Part shown: piece after piece, positions 1 to 9,955 of the stretch
Layout of the letters: each line of letters begins with the position of its first letter
How positions within the stretch are numbered: the first letter of the stretch is position 1
NCBI GenBank assembly: GCA_963969495.1
Contig: OZ018328.1
Span: 310,001 to 374,000, forward strand
From: Ceratothoa steindachneri
Lineage: Eukaryota; Arthropoda; Malacostraca; Isopoda; Cymothoidae
DNA: 64,000 nt
Direction of reading: 5' to 3'
Notes under the pieces: generated by a model
What the model saw: only the letters and a program-made list of their open reading frames with translations
The model's database searches: none
Told to the model about the DNA's origin: nothing
Translations under genes and position numbers: made by a program

Positions 1-1838
1 CAAAATTCTTCTTCAGCTACTGTAAGAAATTCTCCAAGACCAGATCTCAGATTGGGCCTTTGGTGAATGAACAAGGAATCACTACTGATGACCCGAGAGA
101 TACCTGCAAGCTGCTAGCAAGCCAATATAATAATGTGTTCAGCACACCAAGGGCACAAGCAATTATCCATGACCCCACAACTTTCTTCACTGATGGGACA
201 ACCAATCAGAACCTTCTCACATATATTCAGGTCATGATTGAAGACATCGCCAAAGCAATAAAGGAGTTAAGGACAAACTCCGCTGCTGGACCGGATGGCA
301 TTCCTGCAATCCTACTTCGGAATTGCAGTGAAGTCCTAGCAGTCCCGATCCACATGCTCTGGAAATCCTCCTGGGACACAGGCACTATCCCAGCACTACT
401 CAAGGAAGCCATAATAAGTCCAATATTTAAAGGAGGAGACAGGACTCTGCCGAAAAACTATCGACCAGTTGCCCTCACATCCCACATTATCAAGGTTATC
501 GAGAAGTGTGTTATGGACAAACTCATCGCATATCTCGAGATGAACTACCTTATAAAAGAGAGTCAGCACGGATTTTGAAAAGGTAGATCCTGTTTCTCAA
601 ATCTACTGATGCACCACGACTGGCTGCTAAAGAACCTATCGGAGGGAAGGAATGTTGACGTAGTATTCCTTGACTTCGCCAAAGCCTTCGACATGGTCGA
701 CCATGGAGTTCTACTTCATAAAGCAAGGGACCTAGGCATTGCGGGCAAGCTAGGAATGTGGCTTCACAACTTTCTGTCAGGCCGCACCCAAACAGTCGCA
801 GTGGATGGCCATAGGTCAAACAAAATTGAAGTTAAAAGTGGGGTCCCACAAGGTTCGGTCCTTGGCCCACTCCTATTCATAATTCATATGAACAACATGA
901 GTAGGAGTGTGGACTCAACCCTCCTATCCTTTGCCGATGACACCCATATCAGTCATGCAGTAATGGAGAAGGAGGACGTGTGCCACCTACAAGACAACTT
1001 CAATGCTGTATATGCCTGGGCTTCCGATTGCAATATGCTATTCAACGAAGATAAGTTCGAGATGATGAGATATGGCACAAACCAAGCATTGAAAAACACC
1101 ACTGACCTCTACACGGAGAGAGGCTTGCAGATCACGCCAAAACCGCACGTAAAATGTCTGGGGGTTCATCTAGGGGAGGACGCCACTTTCCAGCACCATA
1201 TCACGGAGACCATTAAAAAGGCTCGGGGGATGGCTGGCTGGGTACTGCGAACTTTTACCTCAAGAGACCCAGAGATAATGCTAACCCTTTGGAAGGCGCT
1301 AATCCAACCCATCATGGACTATTGTAGCCAACTCTGGTCCCCACACAAATGAGGAGACATCCAGAGGCTTGAGGCTGTTCAAAGGTACTATACCAGGCAC
1401 ATTAGAGGGATGAAGGACCTCAACTACTGGGACCGACTGAAAACACTAGGTCTCTACTCCCAGCAAAGAAGGAGGGAGAGGTATAGGGTCATCTACACAT
1501 GGAAAATCCTGGAGGGCCTAGTTCCTGACCCTACACCCTCAAAAATCAAGCCATACTTCAGTGAGAGGCATGGGCGCAAGTGTGAAAGACAGACAATCCC
1601 ACCAAGAGCTCCAGAGAGGGTCAAGACCTTACTTGCATCCAGCCTGGGGTATGAAGGACCAAAAACCTTCAATGCTCTCCCAAAAGAAGTGAGAGGGAGG
1701 ACCAATTGCCCGGTGGACAGCTTCAAAAGCGCACTGGACAAGTTTCTGTGGATGGTGCCGGATGAGCTATCAGTGCCAGGGTATACCACCATCAGAAGGG
1801 CCCCCTCCAACACCATAACAGGCCAACTGGCCTCGTGA
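1..1838 (+). pseudogene. Non-LTR retrotransposon reverse transcriptase, partial (LINE D)
   Basis: One reading frame (60-1838) encodes the RT of a Jockey/CR1-type LINE, the enzyme that copies element RNA into DNA at the target site. Visible motifs in order: SAAGPDGIP, the HGF block, [28 protein letters not shown] (catalytic Asp pair), and the usual C-terminal thumb region (LWSPHK, EAVQRYYTRHI). Two in-frame TGA stops at 576-578 and 1350-1352 fall where relatives commonly have Arg, which fits CGA-to-TGA decay. The endonuclease half would lie before the window. Inactive copy; the exact clade is uncertain. Confidence 0.85.
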
Positions 1839-1934
1839 GAAGGGACAGTAGGACTGGCACTAGCGGTAGATCACTACGGCTATGAGGACGGACCTCAAAA
1901 CTTCTCCAAGTAAACCAAGTAAAGTAAACGTTCA
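1839..1934 (+). other. 3' end and short repeat tail of LINE D
   Basis: Noncoding stretch after the LINE D stop. It ends in an imperfect short repeat, aagtaaacc / aagtaaa, at about 1908-1930, of the kind that ends many CR1/Jockey-type LINEs. The next LINE fragment, on the opposite strand, starts immediately after it, so about 1932 is taken as the 3' boundary. Confidence 0.5.
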
Positions 1935-2262
1935 TACCAAGCTTGGTATCGTCGGCAAATTTGGAAATCTTGGCAACCATGTCACCGTCCATGTCGTTGA
2001 CGTAGATGATGAATAGTAGTGGTCCCAGGACAGAACCTTGAGGCACCCCGCTAGTAACGGGCACCCTCACAGAAGACTGTCCATTCACCCCCACCCATTG
2101 CCATCTGCAGCTTAGCTAGTTCTCGATCCAGCCGGCTACTTTTCCGTCTCTGCCCAGCGCTCGCCCTTTCTGGAGAAGGCGGCAGTGTGGTACCTTATCA
2201 AAGGCTTTCTGAAAGTCTAAGTACACCACATCCACCGACTTGTCCCGATCGTGCTCACAGTT
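1935..2262 (-). pseudogene. LINE reverse-transcriptase fragment (LINE E), antisense
   Basis: Read on the minus strand, this encodes a short RT core: VVYLDFQKAFDKVPH, a GWIEN block followed by an in-frame stop, [20 protein letters not shown], and [10 protein letters not shown] with the catalytic Asp pair. It stops abruptly on both sides. It differs in sequence from the other LINE families in this window, so it is a separate truncated insertion. Dead fragment. Confidence 0.8.
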
Positions 2263-2793
2263 AAGAACATAAGAAAAGAAGGAGACTGCAAAAGACCATT
2301 CATGGCCTACACTTGGCAGCTCCTGTTCCAGTCAACACACAAAAGATTTCTTACCAGAGAAAAGTCATCAACATTGTCACCCTTAACAAGAGTTCAGCAG
2401 ATCTAATCTACAATATACATAAAATGCATCCAGAGGATTATGTCCATTCATGCAACCGCAAAATATAATCTCCCCACTCCTTAGAAAAATATATACATAT
2501 GTACATAAAAAAAGTCAGTCCCATCTATCAGCTTCATCCATATATTTATCTTATCTATTCTTAAAACTACCCAGAGGGGAGGCTTCTATCACATGTCTAG
2601 TGAGCCTATTCCATTCATCTACCACACGATTTGTAAACCAATTCCTCCCAATCTCCTTCCTAAACCTATACTTATCAAGCCTAAACCCATTGCTACGTGT
2701 TCTGTCATGTTCACTAAGTATAAGAACCTTACCCAGATCCCCTTTATTATATCCTTTTACCCATTTGAAGACTTCAATCAATTCCCCTCTGAC
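2263..2793 (-). pseudogene. 3' end of a LINE B copy, antisense
   Basis: Minus-strand 3' fragment of the CR1-like family called B here, which recurs at 14167, 21508, 26811 and 35288. The readable part encodes the C-terminus after the RT (IEVFKWVKG, NWFTNRVVDEWNRLTRHV). The 3' end is the (ATGTTCTT)-type tail, seen on the plus strand as aagaacataagaa near 2263-2280. 5'-truncated and fused to CR1-A sequence at about 2793. Confidence 0.8.
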
Positions 2794-2851
2794 TATACAT
2801 ATTATACCTATATCTTCATGAATGATATAACTAAATAACTCATCTCTTATT
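2794..2851 (-). other. CR1-A endonuclease fragment in a chimeric junction
   Basis: About 58 bp on the minus strand match the start of the endonuclease domain of the full-length CR1-A2 element (around 29670-29735; peptide SYIIHEDIDIICIV). It is sandwiched between an ORF1 fragment and LINE B, so it is one segment of a three-part mosaic. Confidence 0.7.
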
Positions 2852-2974
2852 TCTAAGGCCTAACTTCCTCCTTCCTAGTCCCAATCTGACTATTCGAATG
2901 TACATTGGCATCTCTCATCACTTCAGACACTAAATCATTCAGTCTCAAGCATTCTGCATGTAATCGACTCACCT
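2852..2974 (-). pseudogene. CR1-A ORF1 fragment, left half (interrupted by Gypsy)
   Basis: Minus-strand peptide VSRLHAECLRLNDLVSEV..., then SQIGTRKEEVRP, matches the coiled-coil part of the SGNH-type ORF1 at 28390-29418. Its upstream half lies at 13809-13955; Gypsy copy 1 sits between them. The last four bases, ACCT (2971-2974), are repeated at 13809-13812 as the target-site duplication. Confidence 0.85.
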
Positions 2975-3816
2975 TGTGGTGGAGCGAATGTGAGTGTGTG
3001 TAAAAGGGCCATTCTCCCACCCCTTTTCTCAGTACCCTATCCCTCCCTCTGTAAAAATGTGTGCGTGTCTGAATGGGAATGGGTTTGTTTTGTTTTATGC
3101 TTATTTTATGTATAAAAATGATTACCATGTTTTGTTTTTTTCTTTCCAGGCGCCATATTCTGGAAAGATAGGACTTAGTTTCATATATCCTTATATTACA
3201 AACAAAGCGCCATATTCTGGAAAGATAGGACTTAGTTTCATATATCCTTATATTACAAACAAAGCATTATATTCTGGAAAGCTATATATTATTGTTAATA
3301 AATAAAGGCCAATAGTATAGCTTAATGAAGGAGGGCTTATAATAGCCACGCAAGCGTAATAAGGTCATTATCTTCCATTAAGCGCAGAGGCGCCACACTT
3401 GTTGTAAGTCCTAGGCATTTTGCTCGCTCGAGTGGCAGGTAGCTGGACATCCCCCCATCATCTTTGTACAAAGTGAGGACTTGTTTGTTGTTTATATATT
3501 GACTGTAGTAGTCAGGATTTTTTGGTTGTTTGATTTTTTATGTTTATTAGGATCGATTAAATAGTATTCATATATATAGGATTTTCTTTTTGTATTTTTT
3601 TGGTGAAAAGTAAGGAGATCTCCAATATAATCGCCCCTCTCTATTGTAGATATTTTGTGCATATTTACCCATATTTTTTTATAAATATTGTATTTTTTTG
3701 TTAGTAAAGGACTGTAATACAATCCGTTTCATTCTCCTTCGATTTCTCACGTCCAGATTAGTGTAGGGAGCGGGTTGGATCGATTGGGGTTAATCTAAAT
3801 TTTTCAGCCCTCTACA
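2975..3816 (+). repeat. 5' LTR of Gypsy copy 1
   Basis: Matches 12968-13808 along its full length. It contains a 57-bp tandem repeat (units starting at 3150 and 3207, partial third at 3264) and an AATAAA around 3298-3303. It ends in CTACA just before the primer-binding site. Confidence 0.92.
3150..3290 (+). repeat. 57-bp tandem repeat inside the LTR
   Basis: Two full units beginning GCGCCATATTCTGGAAAG and a partial, diverged third unit (3264 onward). The same array is in the 3' LTR (about 13141-13280). It is absent from the LTRs of Gypsy copy 2, so it marks an LTR subfamily. Confidence 0.9.
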
Positions 3817-3818
3817 TT

Positions 3819-3836
3819 TGGCGCCTGAATAGGGAT
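3819..3836 (+). promoter_or_regulatory. Primer-binding site of Gypsy copy 1
   Basis: TGGCGCCTGAATAGGGAT lies two bases inside the 5' LTR, where a tRNA 3' end should prime minus-strand synthesis. It matches the well-known Lys-tRNA class PBS at 15 of 18 positions; all three differences are T for C. Copy 2 has the same sequence (49819-49836, minus), so the differences predate the split of the copies. Confidence 0.75.
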
Positions 3837-3952
3837 ATGAGACTTTGAAACCAGGAGTGTGATGGGATTGGTTTGCAGTCCATACCCAATTAGCGTGACA
3901 AGTAGTTTGATTGATTTTTCCCTCCTCCTATCTTTTTACTAACTTGGGAACA

Positions 3953-5661
3953 ATGGCTGTAGCGGAAACATTGAATGAAGAAGTAGTGCGATTGAGACTG
4001 GAGTTGAGAAAGAAAGAAGAGGAGTGTGAAATGTTGCGGGGAATGATGGAGGGAATGGAGAATAAAATAAAAGGGATGAATGAAAAGACTGATAGGATGA
4101 AGAAGGAAATGGGAGACCGACAGGATCAGACGGACTGACGGATGCAGGACCTGTATAACATGATGACAGGGGCTGGATTAGCCCCAGGACCTACAACCCT
4201 GAACCCTGCTCCTACTGAAGGGACTCTGCTAAAAGGAATGGATGGCAGTAGGATTGAGTCTAAAGAAGATACGGTGAGTGGTAGGAAAGGGGGTGAATGG
4301 AAGAGAGTGGAAAGTAAGAGAGGAAGTAAGCATGGTTCTAAGGTTAAGGTTCGGAAGGCGAGAGGGAAGAGTGTGAATTCGCTATACTCAGATGAGGGAG
4401 AGAGTGACGATATGATTGGAATGAGTGAGACCGAGAGTAGCTCTTCAGAGAGTGAAGTGAATGTGGGGAAAGGTATTTTGATAAGGGAAGTGCCAAAGAT
4501 AGATCGATTTAGTTTACATGCTGGGAAAAGTGTGGAAGAATTCTTTGGGGAATTTGAGCGTTATTGTAAGCTCAAGTACCCGGAGAATAAGGGATACTGG
4601 ATGAATGTTTTGGGGGAATGTTTGGAGGGAAAAGTATTGGAGTTTTTCTGTGTGATTACAAGTGTGGGGGAACCAAGGTACAATGTGGTGAAGGAGAGAT
4701 TGATTGGGCAGGTGAAACGAATGAAAGAGAGTGTGAAGTATAAAAGGGTGAATGAATTTGAGAAAGCTCGAATGGGGAAAAGTGAAAGTGTGAACATGTA
4801 TGCACATAGGTTGAGAGTATGGCAAGAAAGAGGTATAGAGATGATGATGTAAATGAATGTAAACCACTGATGAGGTAGTTTTTGGACACGATCCCGCGAA
4901 AGGTGAGTGAATGGCTGAGTGGAAAGAGAAAGGAGAGAATGAGACTGACAGGTGAACGGTTGATGTGGGAGGATGTGTTGGAGCTGTTGGAAGATGGACG
5001 ATTTGATGGAGAAAGCGATCTAGAAGAGGATGGATGGTACAGTGTGAATGTTGGGGGTAAGAAGCCCAGGAGCTTTCATCCACCCCAGCAGTTTGTCAGC
5101 TACAGGGATGCCCTGAAGGCTGCACCAGCTGGAGTGATGTCGAACTTCCTGGGCCGGCAGAATGAATGAGTAAATGGAGGGTGGTCAAACGGAAGGGGGC
5201 AGATGAATTTCAAGCGTGGGAACGGATATATGAGAGAGAAACCGAGGTATGTCCCAGCAAACGAGAGACCGAATGGTGGGATAAAGATTGTAGAATGTCG
5301 TCGGTGTGGAAGGAAGGGTCATATGCTGGCAGAATGTAGGTGGACATCTGGTGCATGTTTTGGGTGTGGTAAGAAAGGGCATATGATAAAGGATTGCCAG
5401 GAAAGTGTGAAAGAGTGCTTTGAATGTAAAGAAATAGGCCATTTGAAGAAAGATTGTCCGAGGTTAAATGGTGGAGCAACTGGTGGGGAAAGTATGAAAT
5501 ATGCATGTGGTAATTGTGGAAAGGCTGGTCATTATGCAAGGATGTATCGTGACCAGAGGAATGTATGTAGCTATTGTGCGATGGAAGGACATTCAAGTGA
5601 AAAGTGTTGGATTACACTGAGAGCGCAAGGTGTGAATGGAAAGTCTGAAGCGGGAAACTGA
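3953..5661 (+). pseudogene. Gypsy copy 1 gag (coiled coil, gag core, five CCHC knuckles)
   Basis: Structural polyprotein that would package element RNA. Start chosen at ATG 3953 because copy 2 starts equivalently (MASVEQ...). Order: N-terminal charged coiled coil (residues ~5-60), acidic/serine-rich linker, gag core (VEEFFGEFERYCKLKYPENK), then zinc knuckles CRRCGRKGHMLAEC, CFGCGKKGHMIKDC, CFECKEIGHLKKDC, a fourth with Tyr for the last Cys, and CSYCAMEGHSSEKC. Breaks: TGA 4136-4138, a frameshift near 4810, TAG near 4878, TGA 5167-5169. Five knuckles is more than the usual one or two in Gypsy gags. Confidence 0.88.
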
Positions 5662-6345
5662 ATGGTAAGAGGGTACCTGCTGAAGTATCCTCTGGGTGCA
5701 TAAGTGTGAGTAATGTGTTGGTAAGTCTGTCTAGTGTGAAAGTGCTGTCTGGTAGGAAGTATGAGTGTGAAGGTGGAATTGAATGGAATTGAGTGTTTGG
5801 CTTTAATAGATTCTGGATGCAAGGCAAGCTTGGATACTTCAGTATGACAAGGTTAGCGAGAAAGCCCTCCTGTCTGAGTGCAAGGGTAGTTTGGTAGGTA
5901 TTGGTAATAGGAGAGTGCCTGTGATTGGAATGATAAGGTCAGCTGTTCGAATGCATGGTATGATGTGCATCCTGCGAGTGATCAGATTGAGAGAAAGATT
6001 GGTAAAAATGGGGTGTATAAGTTGTATGTAGGGAAAGATGTTAGCGTTTTGAGGAGTGTGTTTACTGGTATTGAGGTGACTGCTATGGAGAATGTAAGGC
6101 TTGTGAAGGGTGAAAGGGTGTCATTAGAGTGAGTTGGAGTAAGGATGTTAGTTTGAATGTGGGTGAGAACAATATGATATTGGATGGAAAGGATGCATAT
6201 TATAAGGTAAGGCTTGTTGCTTGTGTGTTTGATGGCTTGATGAGAATGAATGATCCTTTTGTATGTGTGCAGGCGGACCCCAGGGTGAAGGGACAGGTGA
6301 GGGGTATCCAAGTCAGAGATGTACTAGGACACCTCTCCACTGTCA
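5662..6345 (+). pseudogene. Gypsy copy 1 retropepsin 1 and protease-RT linker
   Basis: Aspartyl protease in the normal place, just after gag. The active-site motif ALIDSGCKASL is at about 5800-5830 (Asp codon 5809-5811). About 100 bp is missing near 5965 compared with copy 2, removing the flap-to-C-terminal part that carries YGVILTYDFM there. The linker continues with a conserved beta-rich stretch (SLNVGEN..., DPFVCVQADPRVKGQV) up to the CR1 insertion. Non-functional. Confidence 0.75.
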
Positions 6346-6426
6346 CTATAAAATTACTATAGTTACTATAAAATTAATAACAAGTGTGGCAGAATTAAAA
6401 TAGGACCTATCAAATATGAAGGGTTT

Positions 6427-8073
6427 GTGAGAGAAACTGATGAGGAAATAGTTGAGGTACTAAATGGTCATTTTGCATCAGTATTTACAAAAGAGAAACT
6501 AAATAGTCCTATGTATAGTACTCATAGGTCAGGAAAAGAGGTGTTTACTAACATTTGTGTGGATCGGAGGATGATAAAAGGACTAATAGGTAATTTAGAT
6601 ACTACCAAGGCCTCCGGCCCTGATAATATTCATTCTAGGATACTTAAAGAAGGGGTAGAAAGTATCTCAATAGCTCTGGACAAGTTATATACTAGGTCAT
6701 TGGAATATGGAGAAATACCCGATGATTGGAAGAGAGCGAATGTAGTCCCCATTTTCAAGAAGGGTAGTAAAGAGGATCCAAATAACTTTAGACCGGTTAG
6801 CCTAACTCCTGTAGTCTGTAAAATTCTTGAGAAAATAGTTAAAAAAGGGATTTGCCAACATCTAGAGAGGGAGGGGTTAATCAGCGATGCTCAGCATGGG
6901 TTTAGATCAGGTAGATCATGTTTGACTAACTTACTAGACTTTCTGGAGTTTGTAACAGATCAAGTAGATAAGGGAGAGAATGTAGATATAATTTACTTAG
7001 ATTTTAGTAAAGCATTTGATAAGGTACCACATAGGAGACTAGTTCATAAATTAAAAATGATTGGGATATGTGGGGGTGTTTCAAATTGGATAGCTGAGTG
7101 GCTGAAAGACAGGAAGCAAAGGGTAGTGCTAAATGGTGTAAAGTCAGAGTGGAGGGATGTTATCAGTGGGGTTCCTCAGGGATCAGTTCTTGGTCCATTA
7201 TTATTTGTCATCTATATAAACGATCTTGGGGAGGCAGTTAATAATAAAGTGTCAATTTTTGCGGATGATACCAAATTAGCAGCTGTAGTTAAAGATATTG
7301 ATGATAATTTTAAAGTGCAGGGGGACTTAAATAAATTGTTATCCTGGGCACATAAGTGGCAAATGACTTTCAACCTTGATAAGTGCAAAGTTATTAACAT
7401 GGGAAAAGATAATAGAGAATTTAACTATGAAATGGATGGGCATTGGCTGAGCTTAGTAGAGGATGAGAAAGATCTAGGAGTAGTAATAGATAAGTCATTA
7501 AGGTTTTCTAAGCAGTGTATTGAAGCAAGAAATAGGGCAAATAGAGTGCTGGGTTTTATTAAGAGAAATGTCAGTTACAAAAGTAAGGAGGTTATTCTTA
7601 AACTCTATAACTCTTATGTTAGGCCACATCTAGAGTACTGTATACAGGCATGGTCCCCACATTTTAGACACGATATTAACCTTCTTGAGTCAGTGCAACG
7701 GAGGGCAACAAAGATTATTCCTTCCCTGAGGCACCTTGAATATGAAGATAGACTGAGGGTATTAAATATGTTCTCGTTCGAAAGGAGGTGTGTGAGAGGG
7801 GATATGATTGAGCTGTTTAAAATTTTTTCCGGGATAGATAAATTGGATGTTAGCAAGTTTTTTGAGTTAGATGATGGAAATCGGACTAGAGGTCACCACT
7901 TGAAAATTAAAAAGCAAGGGTGTAGGTTGGATTTAAGAAAATATTTTTTCACCAATAGAGTGGTAGACTTCTGGAACAAATTGCCGCAGAGGGTAGTAGG
8001 TAGTCCAAATCTAAATGTATTTAAGAGTAGGTTGGATGAGTTTATGGGAAGGGAAGGTTGTGATGGTTCCTAA
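6427..8073 (+). CDS. CR1-A1 reverse transcriptase, uninterrupted (548 codons)
   Basis: The RT half of CR1-family ORF2, open throughout. Motifs: [91 protein letters not shown] (catalytic Asp pair), then the thumb (HLEYCIQAWSPHFRHDINLLESVQ split over two blocks) and a C-terminal domain ending FMGREGCDGS. The endonuclease is missing, so it cannot be autonomous; the annotated start is just the first Met in the truncated frame. The intact frame implies a recent insertion. It is 75-80% similar by eye to the A2 subfamily at 30777-32409. Confidence 0.88.
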   Translation: MRETDEEIVEVLNGHFASVFTKEKLNSPMYSTHRSGKEVFTNICVDRRMIKGLIGNLDTTKASGPDNIHSRILKEGVESISIALDKLYTRSLEYGEIPDDWKRANVVPIFKKGSKEDPNNFRPVSLTPVVCKILEKIVKKGICQHLEREGLISDAQHGFRSGRSCLTNLLDFLEFVTDQVDKGENVDIIYLDFSKAFDKVPHRRLVHKLKMIGICGGVSNWIAEWLKDRKQRVVLNGVKSEWRDVISGVPQGSVLGPLLFVIYINDLGEAVNNKVSIFADDTKLAAVVKDIDDNFKVQGDLNKLLSWAHKWQMTFNLDKCKVINMGKDNREFNYEMDGHWLSLVEDEKDLGVVIDKSLRFSKQCIEARNRANRVLGFIKRNVSYKSKEVILKLYNSYVRPHLEYCIQAWSPHFRHDINLLESVQRRATKIIPSLRHLEYEDRLRVLNMFSFERRCVRGDMIELFKIFSGIDKLDVSKFFELDDGNRTRGHHLKIKKQGCRLDLRKYFFTNRVVDFWNKLPQRVVGSPNLNVFKSRLDEFMGREGCDGS

Positions 8074-8227
8074 GTTTTGAATATATTAATATTGTTTGTA
8101 TATATCTATAGCTGCATGATTTAGTTCTTGACAAGCCTTGATTGGTGATACCCTTGTTTCTGGATGCAATCCTCTGGATGTAGTTTTCCTGGGAGTTTGG
8201 GTGCCTTGAAAAAGAGGCCGCTTGACT

Positions 8228-8267
8228 CGGATGACCTATGATGAGCCCTTGTGGCTTTTGTCATCCG
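8228..8267 (+). promoter_or_regulatory. CR1-A 3' hairpin, upstream copy
   Basis: Perfect 8-bp inverted repeat CGGATGAC...GTCATCCG with a 24-nt loop. It is one of two tandem versions in the A1 3' UTR and a candidate RT recognition structure. Confidence 0.7.
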
Positions 8268-8345
8268 TTATATTATATTGTGGGGGGACTTTGATTTTGT
8301 CTTCCCCTGGTGATGGTGCTTTTTGTGGGTGGGTTTTGACGGAGG

Positions 8346-8385
8346 CGGATGACCTTTGATAGGCCCTTGTGGCTTTTGTCATCCG
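8346..8385 (+). promoter_or_regulatory. CR1-A 3' hairpin, terminal copy
   Basis: Same 40-nt design (CGGATGAC...GTCATCCG), directly before the (TTATG)n tail. The same structure occurs at the ends of other A copies: 32641-32680, 36670-36709, 24938-24977 (-) and 25055-25094 (-). Confidence 0.75.
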
Positions 8386-8411
8386 TGTAATTATGTTATG
8401 TTATGTTATGT

Positions 8412-9955
8412 TAGGTATGGATGATAGCACGGATATCAGGGTGAATGTTGCGAATGAAAAGACATGTGAATGGATGTATAATGAGGAAAAGGACATGGTG
8501 AAATTGGATGTATGTTTGACTGAGTATGAAAGGAAGGATGTGTATCGAATGATATTTGAACGAAAGGGAGCCCTCAGTAAGGGTGATCTGGATTTCGGGG
8601 TTGCAAAGCTCCTGGAATTCAAGATTGTCCTGAAGGAGGACTCCCCAATCTATCAGCGGCCGAGGCATTTCCCACGTCCGGTTGCTGATGAGATTGAGGA
8701 GCAGTGTTTGGAATTGGAGCAATTGGGAGTGATTGAGAGAGCGAGAGTGCATAGAATAGTCCAATTGTACCTTTATGTAAGCCGGATGGAAGATTGCGTC
8801 TGTGTGTGGATTATCGAAAGGTGAATGAAAGGACTGTGAAAGAAAGGTTTCCGATGTGTGTGGTATCTGAGTGTGTGTATAGTATGCATGGGATGTAGTG
8901 GTTTACAAAGCTGGATCTGGTACGGGGGTATTACCAGATGACCATTGCTGAGGAGAGCCGGCTGGTAACTGCCTTCTCTTCTTCAAAGAGGCATTACCAG
9001 TTCCGGAACCTCAGCTTTGGGTTGGCTTATGCTCCTGGAGCCTTCCAGGGGGCAATGAATGTTGTGTTGAGTAAGTTTGCAAGTAAGAATGTGATTGCGT
9101 TTATAGATGATATTTATTATGACTGAGCCTTTTGAGGAGCATATGAGATTGGTGAATGATGTGTTGAGAACGTTGGAGACTGTTGGTGTGAAGGTGAAAG
9201 TGGCGAAGTGTGAATGGTTTGCAAAAGAAGTGGAATTCCTTGGACATATGGTGAGTGAGAATGGGATGCGAAAATCACCGAAGTATGTTGAGAAGGTGCG
9301 AATGTTTCCTGAACCGGTGACTGTGAAGCAACTGAAATCGTTTTGGGGTTTGATTGAGTTCCAGCGAAAGTTTATACGTGATTGTTCTGGTGTGAGTAAG
9401 CCTCTGACTGAGTGGATGGGCAAGAAAGGTAGTACGGTTGTCAAGTGGAATGATAAGATGAATGAGGCTTATGAGAGACTGAAAGAGGCAGCGACTGAAG
9501 ATGTTGAATTGGCTTACCCAGATTATAGTGTAAATGCTAAAATGCTTGAATTGTATACAGATGCGAGTGGGTATTGTATGGGAGGTTTTCTGATGCAAGA
9601 GCAGCGTTTGAATGGAGAGAATGTCAGGCGAATAATTGGGTATGTATCCAAGGCTATGAATGTTGCAGAATGAAAGTATTTGACTGTGGAACGAGAGCTG
9701 GCTGCGATAAGATATTGTTTGAAAGTGTTGCGTCCATTTTTGTATGGTATGAGGTTTGGGATAAAAACCGATCATCAACCTCTTGTGTATCTGCAGCGTA
9801 TGAAGTGGGCTAATAGTAGGATTGCAAGGACTTTGGAAGATTTGATTGACTTTGACTATGCGATTGAATATGTGCCTGGTGAACGGAATGGAGTGGCTGA
9901 TTTGATGTCAAGGTATCCTGGTACAAATGATGAAAATGTGTGTGGAGTGAGTGAT
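8412..9955 (+). pseudogene. Gypsy copy 1 reverse transcriptase and RNase H
   Basis: Resumes after the CR1 insertion. RT blocks: YQRPRHFPRPVADEIEEQ, WFTKLDLVRGYYQM, YQFRNLSFGLAYAPGAF, and the catalytic box FIDD at about 9105-9115. The connection block FLGHMVSENG is followed by RNase H (ELYTDASGYCMGGFL, VERELAAIRYCLKVL, KTDHQPLVYL, ending NGVADLMSRYPG). Breaks include frameshifts near 8765 and 9117, TAG near 8898 and TGA 9671-9673 (Arg in copy 2). The RT-RNaseH order is as in all Ty3/Gypsy elements. Confidence 0.9.

Larger units (their letters stand above)
6346..8411 (+). mobile_element. CR1-A1 LINE inserted in Gypsy copy 1 (5'-truncated)
   Basis: Interrupts the Gypsy protease-RT linker. The join is visible by comparison with uninterrupted copy 2: the left flank ends ...CCACTGTCA and the right resumes TAGGTATGGATG, with about 6 bp (atgagg) of target lost. 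It contains an intact RT ORF, a 3' UTR with two 40-nt hairpins and a (TTATG)n tail (8393-8411). ORF1 and endonuclease are absent through 5' truncation. Confidence 0.9.

Noticed and set aside
3150..3290. Possible CRISPR-like or satellite array
   Set aside because: Only 2.5 direct units with no spacers, inside an LTR of a eukaryotic element.
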